From: a virus | Strand: one strand, 5' to 3' | Length of the DNA stretch: 51,209 nucleotides | Virus record (IMG/VR): IMGVR_UViG_3300027743_000035 | Span: 1-51,209 of that record | Part shown: piece after piece, positions 40,351-47,877 of the stretch | How positions within the stretch are numbered: the first letter of the stretch is position 1 | Layout of the letters: every line of letters begins with the position of its first letter | Made by a program: the position numbers and the translations under genes | Notes under the pieces: generated by a model | Told to the model about the DNA's origin: nothing | What the model saw: only the letters and a program-made list of their open reading frames with translations | The model's database searches: none

Positions 40351-40625
40351 TATCCAAAAACCTTTACGTCAAGATTATGAGCCGCTACAAATGCAGCCGC
40401 AACATCATAAGCTTCTGCCCGCGTTTCAAAGCTTTTGGCTTCCATTTTCACGCCGAGCTTGATAGCCAGCTTTTTTGCAATACCGGGGCCAACGCGCCCA
40501 ATTGCATTTATAATATAATTGCGATCAAGCGCCGACGCGCCACTAAAGCGATAAGCCAGATTAACCGGAACGCTGCCGACAAATCCGAATTTTCCGTTTG
40601 GATATTCAATTACTGAAATTGCCAT
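40350..40625 (-). CDS. Hypothetical 91-residue protein
   Basis: Starts MAISVIEYPNGKFGFVGSVP. The middle contains a region with alpha/beta character (YIINAIGRVGPGIAKKLAIK). GAAAGGAAAGCAA precedes the ATG. First gene of its unit. Unknown. Confidence 0.6.
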   Translation of the reverse strand: MAISVIEYPNGKFGFVGSVPVNLAYRFSGASALDRNYIINAIGRVGPGIAKKLAIKLGVKMEAKSFETRAEAYDVAAAFVAAHNLDVKVFG

Positions 40626-40655
40626 TTGCTTTCCTTTCTCCGTTTCGATTTACAA

Positions 40656-40684
40656 TAGATAGCCAAGCGAGCCAGCTATGTCAA
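40656..40684 (-). promoter_or_regulatory. Promoter for the 40625 gene
   Basis: TTGACA (40679-40684), 17-nt spacer ending in TGGC, TATCTA (40656-40661) on the minus strand, followed by the shared ATCGAAAC leader element. Confidence 0.6.
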
Positions 40685-40719
40685 CAGAAAAAAGACATAA
40701 AATAAAATTATTTTAGGGG

Positions 40720-40749
40720 TTGACAATGAGCCGGAAAAAATGTTATCCT
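40720..40749 (+). promoter_or_regulatory. Plus-strand promoter candidate in the gene-poor region
   Basis: TTGACA (40720-40725), 18-nt spacer, TATCCT (40744-40749). Transcription would begin near 40756, within two bases of the ATG of a tiny reading frame, so that message would be leaderless. Confidence 0.5.
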
Positions 40750-40757
40750 GAAGCAAA

Positions 40758-40871
40758 ATGAATTTTTTATCCATTGCGCCAGACCTTATTGATCTGCGCG
40801 CGTGGGCGCGGGCGCGCGTGCGTCAGCCAGTTTCAAATGTCAAGCAAAATATTTACCGAAACAAAAAATAA
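40758..40871 (+). CDS. Candidate leaderless micro-protein (37 residues)
   Basis: ATG at 40758, directly after a promoter candidate and without a ribosome binding site, reads MNFLSIAPDLIDLRAWARAR followed by a basic tail. The GC-rich alternating tract at 40795-40822 lies inside it. The frame is short, and coding is doubtful. Confidence 0.25.
   Translation: MNFLSIAPDLIDLRAWARARVRQPVSNVKQNIYRNKK
40795..40822. other. GC-rich alternating purine-pyrimidine tract
   Basis: A run dominated by GCGCGC and GCGTG steps in an otherwise AT-rich gap. Two CGCGCG-type arms flank a GTGGGCGCGG centre. Such sequences can adopt Z-DNA or strong hairpins. It lies between plus-strand promoters. Confidence 0.45.
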
Positions 40872-40964
40872 ATATGTTGACATTCATTTGATTTAATTTC
40901 TGCCCGCGCCAAAAATGGGCTAGGCTTAAGCCAAGAAATGCGACGAACGGAGTTATTTTATGGG

Positions 40965-40993
40965 TTGACACAAGCCAGAATTTTTGCTATAAT
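40965..40993 (+). promoter_or_regulatory. Perfect-consensus plus-strand promoter facing the primase gene
   Basis: TTGACA (40965-40970), 17-nt spacer ending in TGC, TATAAT (40988-40993). It transcribes the 41000-41214 segment and would continue antisense into the PrimPol-helicase gene if not terminated. No convincing gene follows. Confidence 0.7.
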
Positions 40994-41133
40994 AGAGGGT
41001 TGAGCAAAATTGTATCATACGCCAGATGAACGAGCCGGAAAGCCACCGTTCATGTTACGTTATATCATGGAGCGAGCCAATGGAACAAGCCGGGAACAAA
41101 GCCAGACCAAACCGGGAACGAGCCGAGCGAGCC

Positions 41134-41217
41134 ACCCCTATAGTGGTGTCCCCTGTAGTGGCTACCTAGTATAGTGGCGACCAAATATATTTACCCCTAT
41201 AGTGTAGTGGCTACCTA
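41134..41217. repeat. Cluster of TAGTGG-type direct repeats beside the primase gene
   Basis: GTAGTGGCTACCTA occurs twice (41155-41168 and 41204-41217), ACCCCTATAGTG twice (41134-41145 and 41193-41204), and related TATAGTGG words in between (for example 41170-41177). GTAG-TGG-CTAC is also a small inverted repeat. Iteron-like spacing next to the primase gene suggests a replication or regulatory site. Confidence 0.55.
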
Positions 41218-43638
41218 AATTAAATCGCCGGAAAATCTGTGGGGATTTGCAATCACATATGCTTTTGGTTTGCTACCAAAATCCAATTGCATTTGATGGC
41301 CGGGAATTTCTCTTAAATCATCTGCATCTAGCAGCGTTCGGATTGACCGCTTAATTGAATATGATGCACCCATTCGATCATTCTTGAAACAAGCCACAGA
41401 GATTAGTTTGCGAGATATAATGGTTTCTGTTATAATATGCTTTTCAAACATATCAATGCGACCACCATATTTAATATACTTTTCACGATCATCAAGCAAT
41501 TCTCTTATTGCTTTAATAACACTGTGGAGTTGCTTACCCTCACCTGTAGCGGCTAACGCGCCAACCTGTCCTGTTTCAAACTTAGCAATTAGTTTATATG
41601 TTTGATTGCAAACCATATCCGTTGCCCACATGAAATGCTCAAGGGTTACAACAGGATTTAAATAATTCTCGCCAATTGCCCGAAGGCTTGCCAGCTTAAG
41701 AGCCTTAAGGTGCGCCCTGTTCCACAATTGTCTAACGACTTCGCCATTGCTTTGATTGATTAAATCGGTTGTCCACACATCAAATTCATCTTGCAAAGCA
41801 TCAGCTTCAGGAGTTAGCTCAACCCGATGGACTGCGCGTTGGTGCATGACTTTCAAACAATGTGCTGCCAAGTCAGACAAACGAGTTATCAAATCTAATG
41901 AGGGATAAACGGTTTCAGCAGCTTTATTTAAATATCGTCTATCCGATTTATTTTCAAATACCAAAAATCTAGGCAACAATCCATCGCCAATCATACTTTC
42001 ATCTAATGCTTCATAAAAAGCTTCAGGCACACTTTCACCAAATAATGTTAGTGAGGGTGAATAAATTGGGTCAGTATTCTTTTCGCGTTCGGAGTAGGCC
42101 ATTGGGTCAAAAATATCGTTATGACCTGATTTAGAATACATTTGCAACAGCACACGCTGCAAGCCTATCAAATGGGTATTGGCGTTCGGCGCTGCCATTT
42201 CTTTCATCTTCTTGCCAAACTCGCCAACAATAGATAAGATGCAAGGCTTCCCGTTAGCCATCCACTTAATCAGGCCAGCCGATGAAACTAATTCACCCGG
42301 CCCGCGAAAGTCAATGATACTTGGACAGCTAGGCAATATAGCTTGTTGTAACTTAGCCGTTCCACTTGATACAGCATCCTTACCAATGCCTGTTTGCGCC
42401 AGCATAAGTATGTATTGATTTAATCCAGCACCAGAGCTAGTGTTATAAGCACGGCCACAGATGCCAGATAGAAACGCTATTGCGCCAGCTAAGGCAACAT
42501 CATAAGATGGTCTAGGAGCCGCATCATAAAAGAATTGAGCCACTTCGCCAAGCAAGCCGGAAGGAAACTGGTTGACAAGCTGCCGCGTTCCCGGCACTAT
42601 GCCCCTTCCCTCACCGTCTTTGCCGATGGGGACGAGGGACGCGGTGGCGGTCGATGCACTCTCCATGCTTGGCCTCTTACCCGGTTCGGACGTAGAGATA
42701 GTTCCCGCCGCCGCGTTACCATTTACTTCACCAAGACTATTAAAAGCATCATTTACCCAGCCCGCATAATCAATTGGCGGAAGCTGCCGGTCAAATGACT
42801 TTTCAACCATATACATTACATAATCGTCACGCTGCGCTTTATCGCGCTGGCCTAACATTGATGTTCTAAATAGCCGAATGATCTGTGGGATATGTTTAGT
42901 ATAAAAAGCGATTATGTCAACTAGGGCAAAATCACCTTCTGATTGAGTTGGGTAAAGGTCTTGCCAATGACCTTCCCATAATTGTTTAAACTTATCCCCA
43001 TTGACAGCTTCAGAAGCCATTTTAATAATAGCTGCATCTTCAGCTTTTTGTTCAGGGTCAGCATCAACAACGTATTGTTTAACATCGCCACCCATTTTAT
43101 TATATAAATCGTCTAACTCTGGCTGTGCATCCCTAATTGGATTAGGGTTAAGAACATCGCCAGTCATTGTAAAGAAACGGCCTTGCGGGTATAATTCCAT
43201 AGAATTACGCCGCCTACCTGTGGGAACATTACCTTTAACAATTATATGAACGCCATTCCTACTTGGCGAGCGTTCAGTATAACTATTTAATTTCATATAT
43301 ACTTGTTGTTGGTTCTGATAGGCTTCTAGGTCGCCGTGAACATCATCAAGATCAATGCCACAATAAGGGTCATCTTTACTGAAAACAAATCCGATGCCAG
43401 TAAAGCCAGTATCCATTATAGGGGTTTCAGGGTCAACCGCCTCAAAGCAAGCAATTGGAGCAGCCAGAGCTTCCTCAAAGCTACCCCATGTATTACTTTT
43501 AATTACACTTGCTTTACCTGAGTTGGGACGCGGAGTATAAGGCACTTTAGTAGGCTTAAGCATGGGCGGGCGAAATTCAAGCCGCCAAACCACCCATTGA
43601 TTATAGGCCCGCAATTCGGCAGGGATATTGCCAAACAT
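41215..43638 (-). CDS. PrimPol-helicase fusion
   Basis: An 807-residue protein. Residues 1-160 match the archaeo-eukaryotic primase type found in NrS-1-like phages: PAELRAYNQWVVWR, catalytic GIDLDD (D96, D98) and SPSRNGVHIIVKG (H131). Residues about 215-285 resemble a primase C-terminal helical module. After a linker (about 305-350) a DUF3987-like helicase carries Walker A AQTGIGKDA (414-422) and arginine-rich C-terminal motifs. It probably primes and unwinds the replication fork. The linker DNA (about 42580-42720) is much more GC-rich than the rest of the gene. Confidence 0.85.
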   Translation of the reverse strand: MFGNIPAELRAYNQWVVWRLEFRPPMLKPTKVPYTPRPNSGKASVIKSNTWGSFEEALAAPIACFEAVDPETPIMDTGFTGIGFVFSKDDPYCGIDLDDVHGDLEAYQNQQQVYMKLNSYTERSPSRNGVHIIVKGNVPTGRRRNSMELYPQGRFFTMTGDVLNPNPIRDAQPELDDLYNKMGGDVKQYVVDADPEQKAEDAAIIKMASEAVNGDKFKQLWEGHWQDLYPTQSEGDFALVDIIAFYTKHIPQIIRLFRTSMLGQRDKAQRDDYVMYMVEKSFDRQLPPIDYAGWVNDAFNSLGEVNGNAAAGTISTSEPGKRPSMESASTATASLVPIGKDGEGRGIVPGTRQLVNQFPSGLLGEVAQFFYDAAPRPSYDVALAGAIAFLSGICGRAYNTSSGAGLNQYILMLAQTGIGKDAVSSGTAKLQQAILPSCPSIIDFRGPGELVSSAGLIKWMANGKPCILSIVGEFGKKMKEMAAPNANTHLIGLQRVLLQMYSKSGHNDIFDPMAYSEREKNTDPIYSPSLTLFGESVPEAFYEALDESMIGDGLLPRFLVFENKSDRRYLNKAAETVYPSLDLITRLSDLAAHCLKVMHQRAVHRVELTPEADALQDEFDVWTTDLINQSNGEVVRQLWNRAHLKALKLASLRAIGENYLNPVVTLEHFMWATDMVCNQTYKLIAKFETGQVGALAATGEGKQLHSVIKAIRELLDDREKYIKYGGRIDMFEKHIITETIISRKLISVACFKNDRMGASYSIKRSIRTLLDADDLREIPGHQMQLDFGSKPKAYVIANPHRFSGDLI

Positions 43639-43643
43639 TAAAG

Positions 43644-43817
43644 TTAAATACCTTCATGCTCTGCCATATAAAGGATAGCACGGCGCACGACTTCGCTAAT
43701 AGAAAGGTGCTTACTTTCTTTAGCTTCAAGATGGTGCTTTAATTTCATAAGCCGCGTTTCATCGTCAGGGTATAGACTGACTGCGAGGCGCGGCTGCGCC
43801 TTGTTACCCGGTTCCAT
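43644..43817 (-). CDS. Ribbon-helix-helix regulator, probably leaderless
   Basis: A 57-residue protein starting MEPGNKAQPRLAVSLYPDDE, with helices ETRLMKLKHHLEAKES and LSISEVVRRAILYMAE, fitting CopG/Arc-type RHH proteins. The frame is open 12 codons further upstream, but that stretch contains the promoter, so the ATG at 43817 is preferred; it falls at or next to the predicted transcription start, which implies a leaderless message. It lies upstream of primase-helicase and divergent from the replication operon, so it probably controls both. Confidence 0.7.
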   Translation of the reverse strand: MEPGNKAQPRLAVSLYPDDETRLMKLKHHLEAKESKHLSISEVVRRAILYMAEHEGI

Positions 43818-43824
43818 TCGACAG

Positions 43825-43853
43825 GGATAAGCCCGCGCCGGTCGATATGTCAA
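43825..43853 (-). promoter_or_regulatory. Leftward promoter of the RHH/primase unit
   Basis: TTGACA (43848-43853), 17-nt spacer ending in GGGC, TTATCC (43825-43830) on the minus strand. The -35 elements of this and the rightward promoter form an inverted repeat TGTCAA-N14-TTGACA. Confidence 0.6.
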
Positions 43854-43867
43854 TGTTTAATTTCAGC

Positions 43868-43896
43868 TTGACAGCCTCTTGCCGCTGTGCTTATCT
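43868..43896 (+). promoter_or_regulatory. Rightward promoter of the replication operon
   Basis: TTGACA (43868-43873), 17-nt spacer ending in GTGC, TTATCT (43891-43896), 38 nt before the GTG start at 43934, which has GAGGG 7 nt upstream. Confidence 0.62.
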
Positions 43897-43933
43897 GGCA
43901 TGGAATTAAACCGGGTAAATAGAGGGTAAGCAA

Positions 43934-44473
43934 GTGGAAGTTGAAGCAACGGCTGGCGTTCCTGAAACGCCTGAAGAATTTATTGCGCGGCGCGATGCTG
44001 AAATTAGCAAATGGGTTTCTGATAAAGAAAGCCTAACTGTAGCTAAAGAGTATGAGGGTGAAAGCCGCGCTAAAGTGGCAACCACTCTTTTTCCAACTCC
44101 TAAAAAGGGAACAAATCGCTATGCACTTAATGGCGGTTATAGCATTAAGCTTGTGTATGGTCTTAACTATACCCTTGGCGATAAAACTAAGCCCGACCCG
44201 GCTAACCCCGGCGAGCTTATCCCCGTCAACCAACAGGTCACAGACGCGCTGGCTAGGATTGCAGAGCTTGGCAATGAAGGTCAAGAGTTGGCTAATGTGC
44301 TGGTTAAGTGGAAGCCAGAGCTAAACGAAAGCGTTTATCTTCAGCTAACCCCGCCTGAAGGCATGGCACCAACCAACATTCAAGCGGAAGCTAAAGCTAT
44401 TATTGATGAAATTCTAACTGTCAAGCCAGCTTCACCGCAACTCACCTTTGAAACGCCAAAAGAAAAGAAATAG
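43934..44473 (+). CDS. DUF7173-like replication/recombination accessory protein
   Basis: A 179-residue protein, GTG start after AGAGGGTAAGCAA. Blocks ALNGGYSIKLVYGLNYTLGD, VKWKPELNESVYLQLTPPEG and the C-terminal AIIDEILTVKPASPQLTFET fit a DUF7173-like phage family found with recombinases and primases. Function undefined. First gene of the rightward operon; the next gene starts immediately after its stop. Confidence 0.65.
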   Translation: MEVEATAGVPETPEEFIARRDAEISKWVSDKESLTVAKEYEGESRAKVATTLFPTPKKGTNRYALNGGYSIKLVYGLNYTLGDKTKPDPANPGELIPVNQQVTDALARIAELGNEGQELANVLVKWKPELNESVYLQLTPPEGMAPTNIQAEAKAIIDEILTVKPASPQLTFETPKEKK

Positions 44474-44818
44474 GTGAACCCTTTAGTTAAAGAATTTGCT
44501 GACGATACGTTAGCATATTTAAGGCGGCTAGATAGTAATGGTTATCCAAGACGCGAAGCGGCTGTAATGGAGTTTATAGAAGAAACTATGGCAAAGTCAA
44601 AGCGCCCGCCTGTTCATGGCACTATTAAAAGTGCCAAAGGTATGCGGCTGCGTATTTTTCTAAACCAAAAAGAAGTATTTGAGGTATTAGAATATAATAC
44701 CGAAACTGGCTATATATTAAAAAATAAGCTTAACGAAAAAGGCTTGCCAGTGATTAGTAATGGGAGTATAGCAACTGAAGAATTGCATGGCTCTGTTCTA
44801 GTTACGAGGATTAGTTAA
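44474..44818 (+). CDS. Hypothetical 114-residue protein
   Basis: GTG start directly after the previous stop. Helical start (MNPLVKEFADDTLAYLRRLD) then a beta-rich part. No family recognised. Confidence 0.6.
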   Translation: MNPLVKEFADDTLAYLRRLDSNGYPRREAAVMEFIEETMAKSKRPPVHGTIKSAKGMRLRIFLNQKEVFEVLEYNTETGYILKNKLNEKGLPVISNGSIATEELHGSVLVTRIS

Positions 44819-45073
44819 ATGGACTATACCAAAGGCACCAAGAGCAATAAGGTAACTCTTAACATTGCTCACGTTCACAACGCGCTTGAACCACCGGAGC
44901 CGGGTGTTAGCTCGGTTATGATTGATGGCGTATCAATTCACGCGATTGATTATATTAAAATTGAAGCTGCAACTGGCGTTCCAACTAAATGCGTCATTCA
45001 ATTTGAATGTGAAGTCGCTGGTAAGATTGACGGTAAAGGCGTGGCTGATTATATTAAGGAACACACTGAGTAA
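44819..45073 (+). CDS. Hypothetical 84-residue protein
   Basis: Starts MDYTKGTKSNKVTLNIAHVH, beta-rich, ends GVADYIKEHTE. Starts immediately after the previous stop and overlaps the ATPase start. Unknown. Confidence 0.58.
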   Translation: MDYTKGTKSNKVTLNIAHVHNALEPPEPGVSSVMIDGVSIHAIDYIKIEAATGVPTKCVIQFECEVAGKIDGKGVADYIKEHTE

Positions 45074-45984
45074 TGTTTCAACCCATAACGGCCACACCAA
45101 TTCCCGCTGCCCACAATACAGGGCCGGGTAATTTCCTATCGCAAATACAGACCGGCTACGTTAAGTCAGGTCAACGAATTGTGATAGCTGGCGTAGAGAA
45201 GGTTGGCAAGACCACCTTAGCCAGTGCTGCGCCCGGTGCATTGCTCATACCATTAGAGCTAGGCTCGGCGGCTATTCCAGTGGCTAAAGTCCCGCTACTA
45301 GACAGTTGGGAAAAGGTTGAGGCATTTTGTGAAGAATTGATTGCGGCTGCTAAGGCTGGTCAGATTGCGCCGGGTAGCTCCCTGTCATGGGATAGCGCGA
45401 CCGCATTAGAAAGATTAATCCATAGCTACGTTCTACGCACCGATAAAGATTATAAAAATGGTGGCGTGACAATGGAAAGCGCACATGGCGGCTATGGTAA
45501 AGCCTATGGTTTAGCAAATGAATTGTTTGAGCGTTGGACGCGCTACATGGACGAGCTAGCCATATACGGCGGTATTAATATTATAATCACCTGTCACGTT
45601 TTCCCAAGTAGAGTTGTTGACCCTGCACATGGCGAGTATGACACTTGGGATTTGCTACTACATTCGCCAAAGAATAATAAAACATATGGCAAACGTGAAT
45701 TTATGACACAATGGGCTGACCTTGTGGCTTTCTTCTACGAACCGATGTTTGTATTAAAGACAGACAACAGTAGTGGCTTCCAGCAAGGTATAAGTGCTAA
45801 TCAGGGGCGTGTTATAGCGGTTGACCGACAACCGGCTTGGGTAGCTGGCAACCGCTATGGCATGACAGGTAAAATACAAATTCCAGCACCGCAACCCGGC
45901 GTGATTGCTAAAGATAGTTGGAACGCATTAGCGGCGGCGATCTGGAACGCGACACAGGGCGGCATTGATGTATGGAGTAGATAA
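45073..45984 (+). CDS. Sak4-like RecA-fold ATPase
   Basis: A 303-residue protein with Walker A GVEKVGKT (40-47), a Walker B-like SLSWDSATALERL, and INIIITCHVFPSRVVDPAHG, matching the AAA_24/Sak4-type phage ATPases that work with single-strand binding proteins in annealing and recombination. It neighbours a nuclease, helicase and DUF669 protein. Start and stop overlap neighbours. Confidence 0.8.
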   Translation: MFQPITATPIPAAHNTGPGNFLSQIQTGYVKSGQRIVIAGVEKVGKTTLASAAPGALLIPLELGSAAIPVAKVPLLDSWEKVEAFCEELIAAAKAGQIAPGSSLSWDSATALERLIHSYVLRTDKDYKNGGVTMESAHGGYGKAYGLANELFERWTRYMDELAIYGGINIIITCHVFPSRVVDPAHGEYDTWDLLLHSPKNNKTYGKREFMTQWADLVAFFYEPMFVLKTDNSSGFQQGISANQGRVIAVDRQPAWVAGNRYGMTGKIQIPAPQPGVIAKDSWNALAAAIWNATQGGIDVWSR

Positions 45985-46181
45985 TGGCTAACAATTGGGA
46001 TAAAGCTATAGAGGTTCCTTTTACTGGCATAGTAGGTGGTGGTGTATTACTTTGTAATTCCAATGGTAAAGCCATAGCTCAAGTTATGGTTATGTTCCAT
46101 GATAAAGATATTGATTGCAAAGCACTAACCAATGAAGTTGCTAATCTAATTATAGGAGAAGGCAATGGAACAGCAACTTGA
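45984..46181 (+). CDS. Hypothetical 65-residue protein
   Basis: Starts MANNWDKAIEVPFTGIVGGG; ends with an acidic Gly-rich tail and overlaps the next start by 17 nt. Unknown. Confidence 0.55.
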   Translation: MANNWDKAIEVPFTGIVGGGVLLCNSNGKAIAQVMVMFHDKDIDCKALTNEVANLIIGEGNGTAT

Positions 46182-46473
46182 AATGAAAAATTGTGGCGTT
46201 GAAGGTGAACCGGGTGAGCCAGAATTTAAATTATTGGCGCGTGACCCGCTGGCTCCATTTATTGTTGCAATGTGGGCTGCTCTGCGTAAAGGCGATACGG
46301 CTTCTGCCTTGGCTTTATTTTCAGATTGCGTTAGCGATGCTGCTTATAACTACAGACATAATCCTAGTAGTAATTCTAAAGTCAATGGCGCTTCTGAAAT
46401 TGCACAAGAAATGAATAATTGGCGTCACGCTAAGGGACTTCCTATTTTCGGTTTATATACAGTTAAAAGCTAA
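46165..46473 (+). CDS. Hypothetical 102-residue protein
   Basis: Starts MEQQLEMKNCGVEGEPGEPE, helical (DPLAPFIVAMWAALRKGDTA), ends in KGLPIFGLYTVKS. Its stop overlaps the next start. Unknown. Confidence 0.58.
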   Translation: MEQQLEMKNCGVEGEPGEPEFKLLARDPLAPFIVAMWAALRKGDTASALALFSDCVSDAAYNYRHNPSSNSKVNGASEIAQEMNNWRHAKGLPIFGLYTVKS

Positions 46474-47429
46474 TGCGTGGTTGCGGCACCGTTTTTAATA
46501 TAAATCCTGTTCCGCTGTCGGCAGAGGAAATTGAAACATTAAATCAACTGGAAAGGATAGCTTCTAAATGGGAATTTCAGGCTAGACATTTACGAGAGCT
46601 TGTGCTTAAGTGCCATGAAGAACAGTCAACAGAAGGGATAGGCGATATGGTTGCATTTACATTTAATGCTCAACAATTCAGCCCGCGATATGGCGGCGTC
46701 AACGAGCAACTTCCACCGGGTAAGTATAAGGGCGTTCTAGTTAACGCTGAACCTGTTAACACAACTGACCAAGCTGGCAATGTCAAGGGCGGTTATCTGG
46801 CTCTTACGGCAACTCCAATTGAAGGGCCGCTGTCCGGTCAGAAGCATATTGATCGTCTTAATCTGCATCATACCAATCCTAAGACGGTTGAGATTGCTAA
46901 CGAGCAAATGTCGGCTTATTGTCATGTGCTTGGCGTCTATTCAATCCAAGCTACAGAGCAATTGCTTAACATTCCGTTCCTGTTTGAAGTCAACTGGCAA
47001 CGCGGCCAAGAGCCTTCACAAGAACGGCCCAATGGTGGCTTTACCCAAATAACTGCCATTTATGATATTAATGGTAACGCACCGGGTAAAGCTGGTTCTG
47101 GCCCACCGGCTCAAGCACAAAACCCGCCACCGGCTCAACCGCCGATGCAACCCCCGCCACAGCAGCCCGCACCGGCTCAACCGGCACCGCCAGCGCAGCC
47201 GCAGCCACCGGCACAGCCGACACCGGCAGGATGGGGTCAACCGCCAGCCGGTCAGCCTGTCGCGCCTCAACCGCCTCAACAGGCATGGGGAGCGCCAGCC
47301 GGTCAACCGCCAGCACAACAGCCAGCGGCACCGCCAGCAGCGGGTTGGCAACAGCAGCCAGCACAACAGCCGGGAGCTAACCCACAACCACCGGGAGCCG
47401 CGCCGTGGGGCGGGCCACCGGCACAATAA
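46473..47429 (+). CDS. DUF669-like single-strand-binding partner with Pro/Gln-rich tail
   Basis: A 318-residue reading frame. Residues about 59-190 form a DUF669-like domain (LPPGKYKGVLVNAEPVNTTD, SGQKHIDRLNLHHTNPKTV) seen next to Sak4-type ATPases, while the tail (about 205-318) is almost all P, Q, A and G. An in-frame ATG at 46647 with AAGGGATAGGCGAT upstream marks a probable second start, giving a 260-residue form without the helical N-terminus. Likely binds DNA and partners through its flexible tail. Confidence 0.72.
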   Translation: MRGCGTVFNINPVPLSAEEIETLNQLERIASKWEFQARHLRELVLKCHEEQSTEGIGDMVAFTFNAQQFSPRYGGVNEQLPPGKYKGVLVNAEPVNTTDQAGNVKGGYLALTATPIEGPLSGQKHIDRLNLHHTNPKTVEIANEQMSAYCHVLGVYSIQATEQLLNIPFLFEVNWQRGQEPSQERPNGGFTQITAIYDINGNAPGKAGSGPPAQAQNPPPAQPPMQPPPQQPAPAQPAPPAQPQPPAQPTPAGWGQPPAGQPVAPQPPQQAWGAPAGQPPAQQPAAPPAAGWQQQPAQQPGANPQPPGAAPWGGPPAQ

Positions 47430-47435
47430 TTGTAA

Positions 47436-47475
47436 TAAAAAGTCGGGTTTGGCTAATGCCATTCCCGGCTTTTAA
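47436..47475 (+). terminator. Intrinsic terminator after the DUF669-like gene
   Basis: Stem AAAAGTCGGG/CCCGGCTTTT with one T-G pair, followed by TTTTAAA on the plus strand. It splits the rightward operon in two. Confidence 0.8.
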
Positions 47476-47499
47476 ACGGGTAGCTAGAAACAGGTAATT

Positions 47500-47534
47500 A
47501 TAACATTTTACGCCTTCCTAAATGCTGATGTTAT
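47500..47534. repeat. Inverted repeat upstream of the arm-domain gene
   Basis: ATAACAT (47500-47506) and ATGTTAT (47528-47534) with a 21-nt centre, in the gap before the 47584 start. It may be an operator or a recombinase arm-type site. Not verified. Confidence 0.4.
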
Positions 47535-47583
47535 AGGTCAAAGCTGAAAACTCTAGCTATCCTTTTAAGGGCCGGGTAAAAAT

Positions 47584-47877
47584 ATGTGGGAAACAATAAA
47601 CGAAAAGGTAATTGTAACATTACCTTTAAGAAAAACTATTTATGTGGAGTGGGATAAGTCCCTTCCTTGCTTTGGTTGTGTTGTTAGACCAAGCGGTGCA
47701 AAGTCTTATATAGTGCAATACTATGAAGGCGGGCGCGGTTCAAAACAAATCAAAATAACATTAGGAAAAGTTGGTTTAATAAGCTACGCTAAAGCTAAAG
47801 AAGCAGCTAAACAAATTCTAATTAAACGAAAACTTGCTAATGTTGGTGCAATCTCTAATACAGATTATTTTGAATGA
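47584..47877 (+). CDS. Orphan integrase arm-binding-like domain
   Basis: A 97-residue protein with EWDKSLPCFGCVVRPSGAKS, YIVQYYEGGRGSKQIKITLG and AKAKEAAKQILI, the pattern of the N-terminal arm-DNA-binding domain (DUF4102-like) of tyrosine recombinases. No catalytic domain follows; the next gene is a nuclease. It is either a remnant of an integrase or a standalone DNA-binding regulator. ATG has GGGTAAAAAT upstream. Confidence 0.75.
   Translation: MWETINEKVIVTLPLRKTIYVEWDKSLPCFGCVVRPSGAKSYIVQYYEGGRGSKQIKITLGKVGLISYAKAKEAAKQILIKRKLANVGAISNTDYFE

Noticed and set aside
40873-40910. Additional TTGACA box at about 40874
   Set aside because: No acceptable -10 at 15-19 nt spacing on the plus strand.
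41026-41169. Plus-strand reading frame of about 47 codons starting MNEPESHRSC after the 40965 promoter
   Set aside because: No ribosome binding site, it runs into the repeat cluster, and another overlapping frame of similar length looks equally arbitrary.
47016-47462. Arg/Leu/Cys-rich minus-strand frame (148 codons) opposite the Pro/Gln-rich tail
   Set aside because: Its odd composition is the mirror of CCN/CAN codons in the sense strand; it has no independent evidence.
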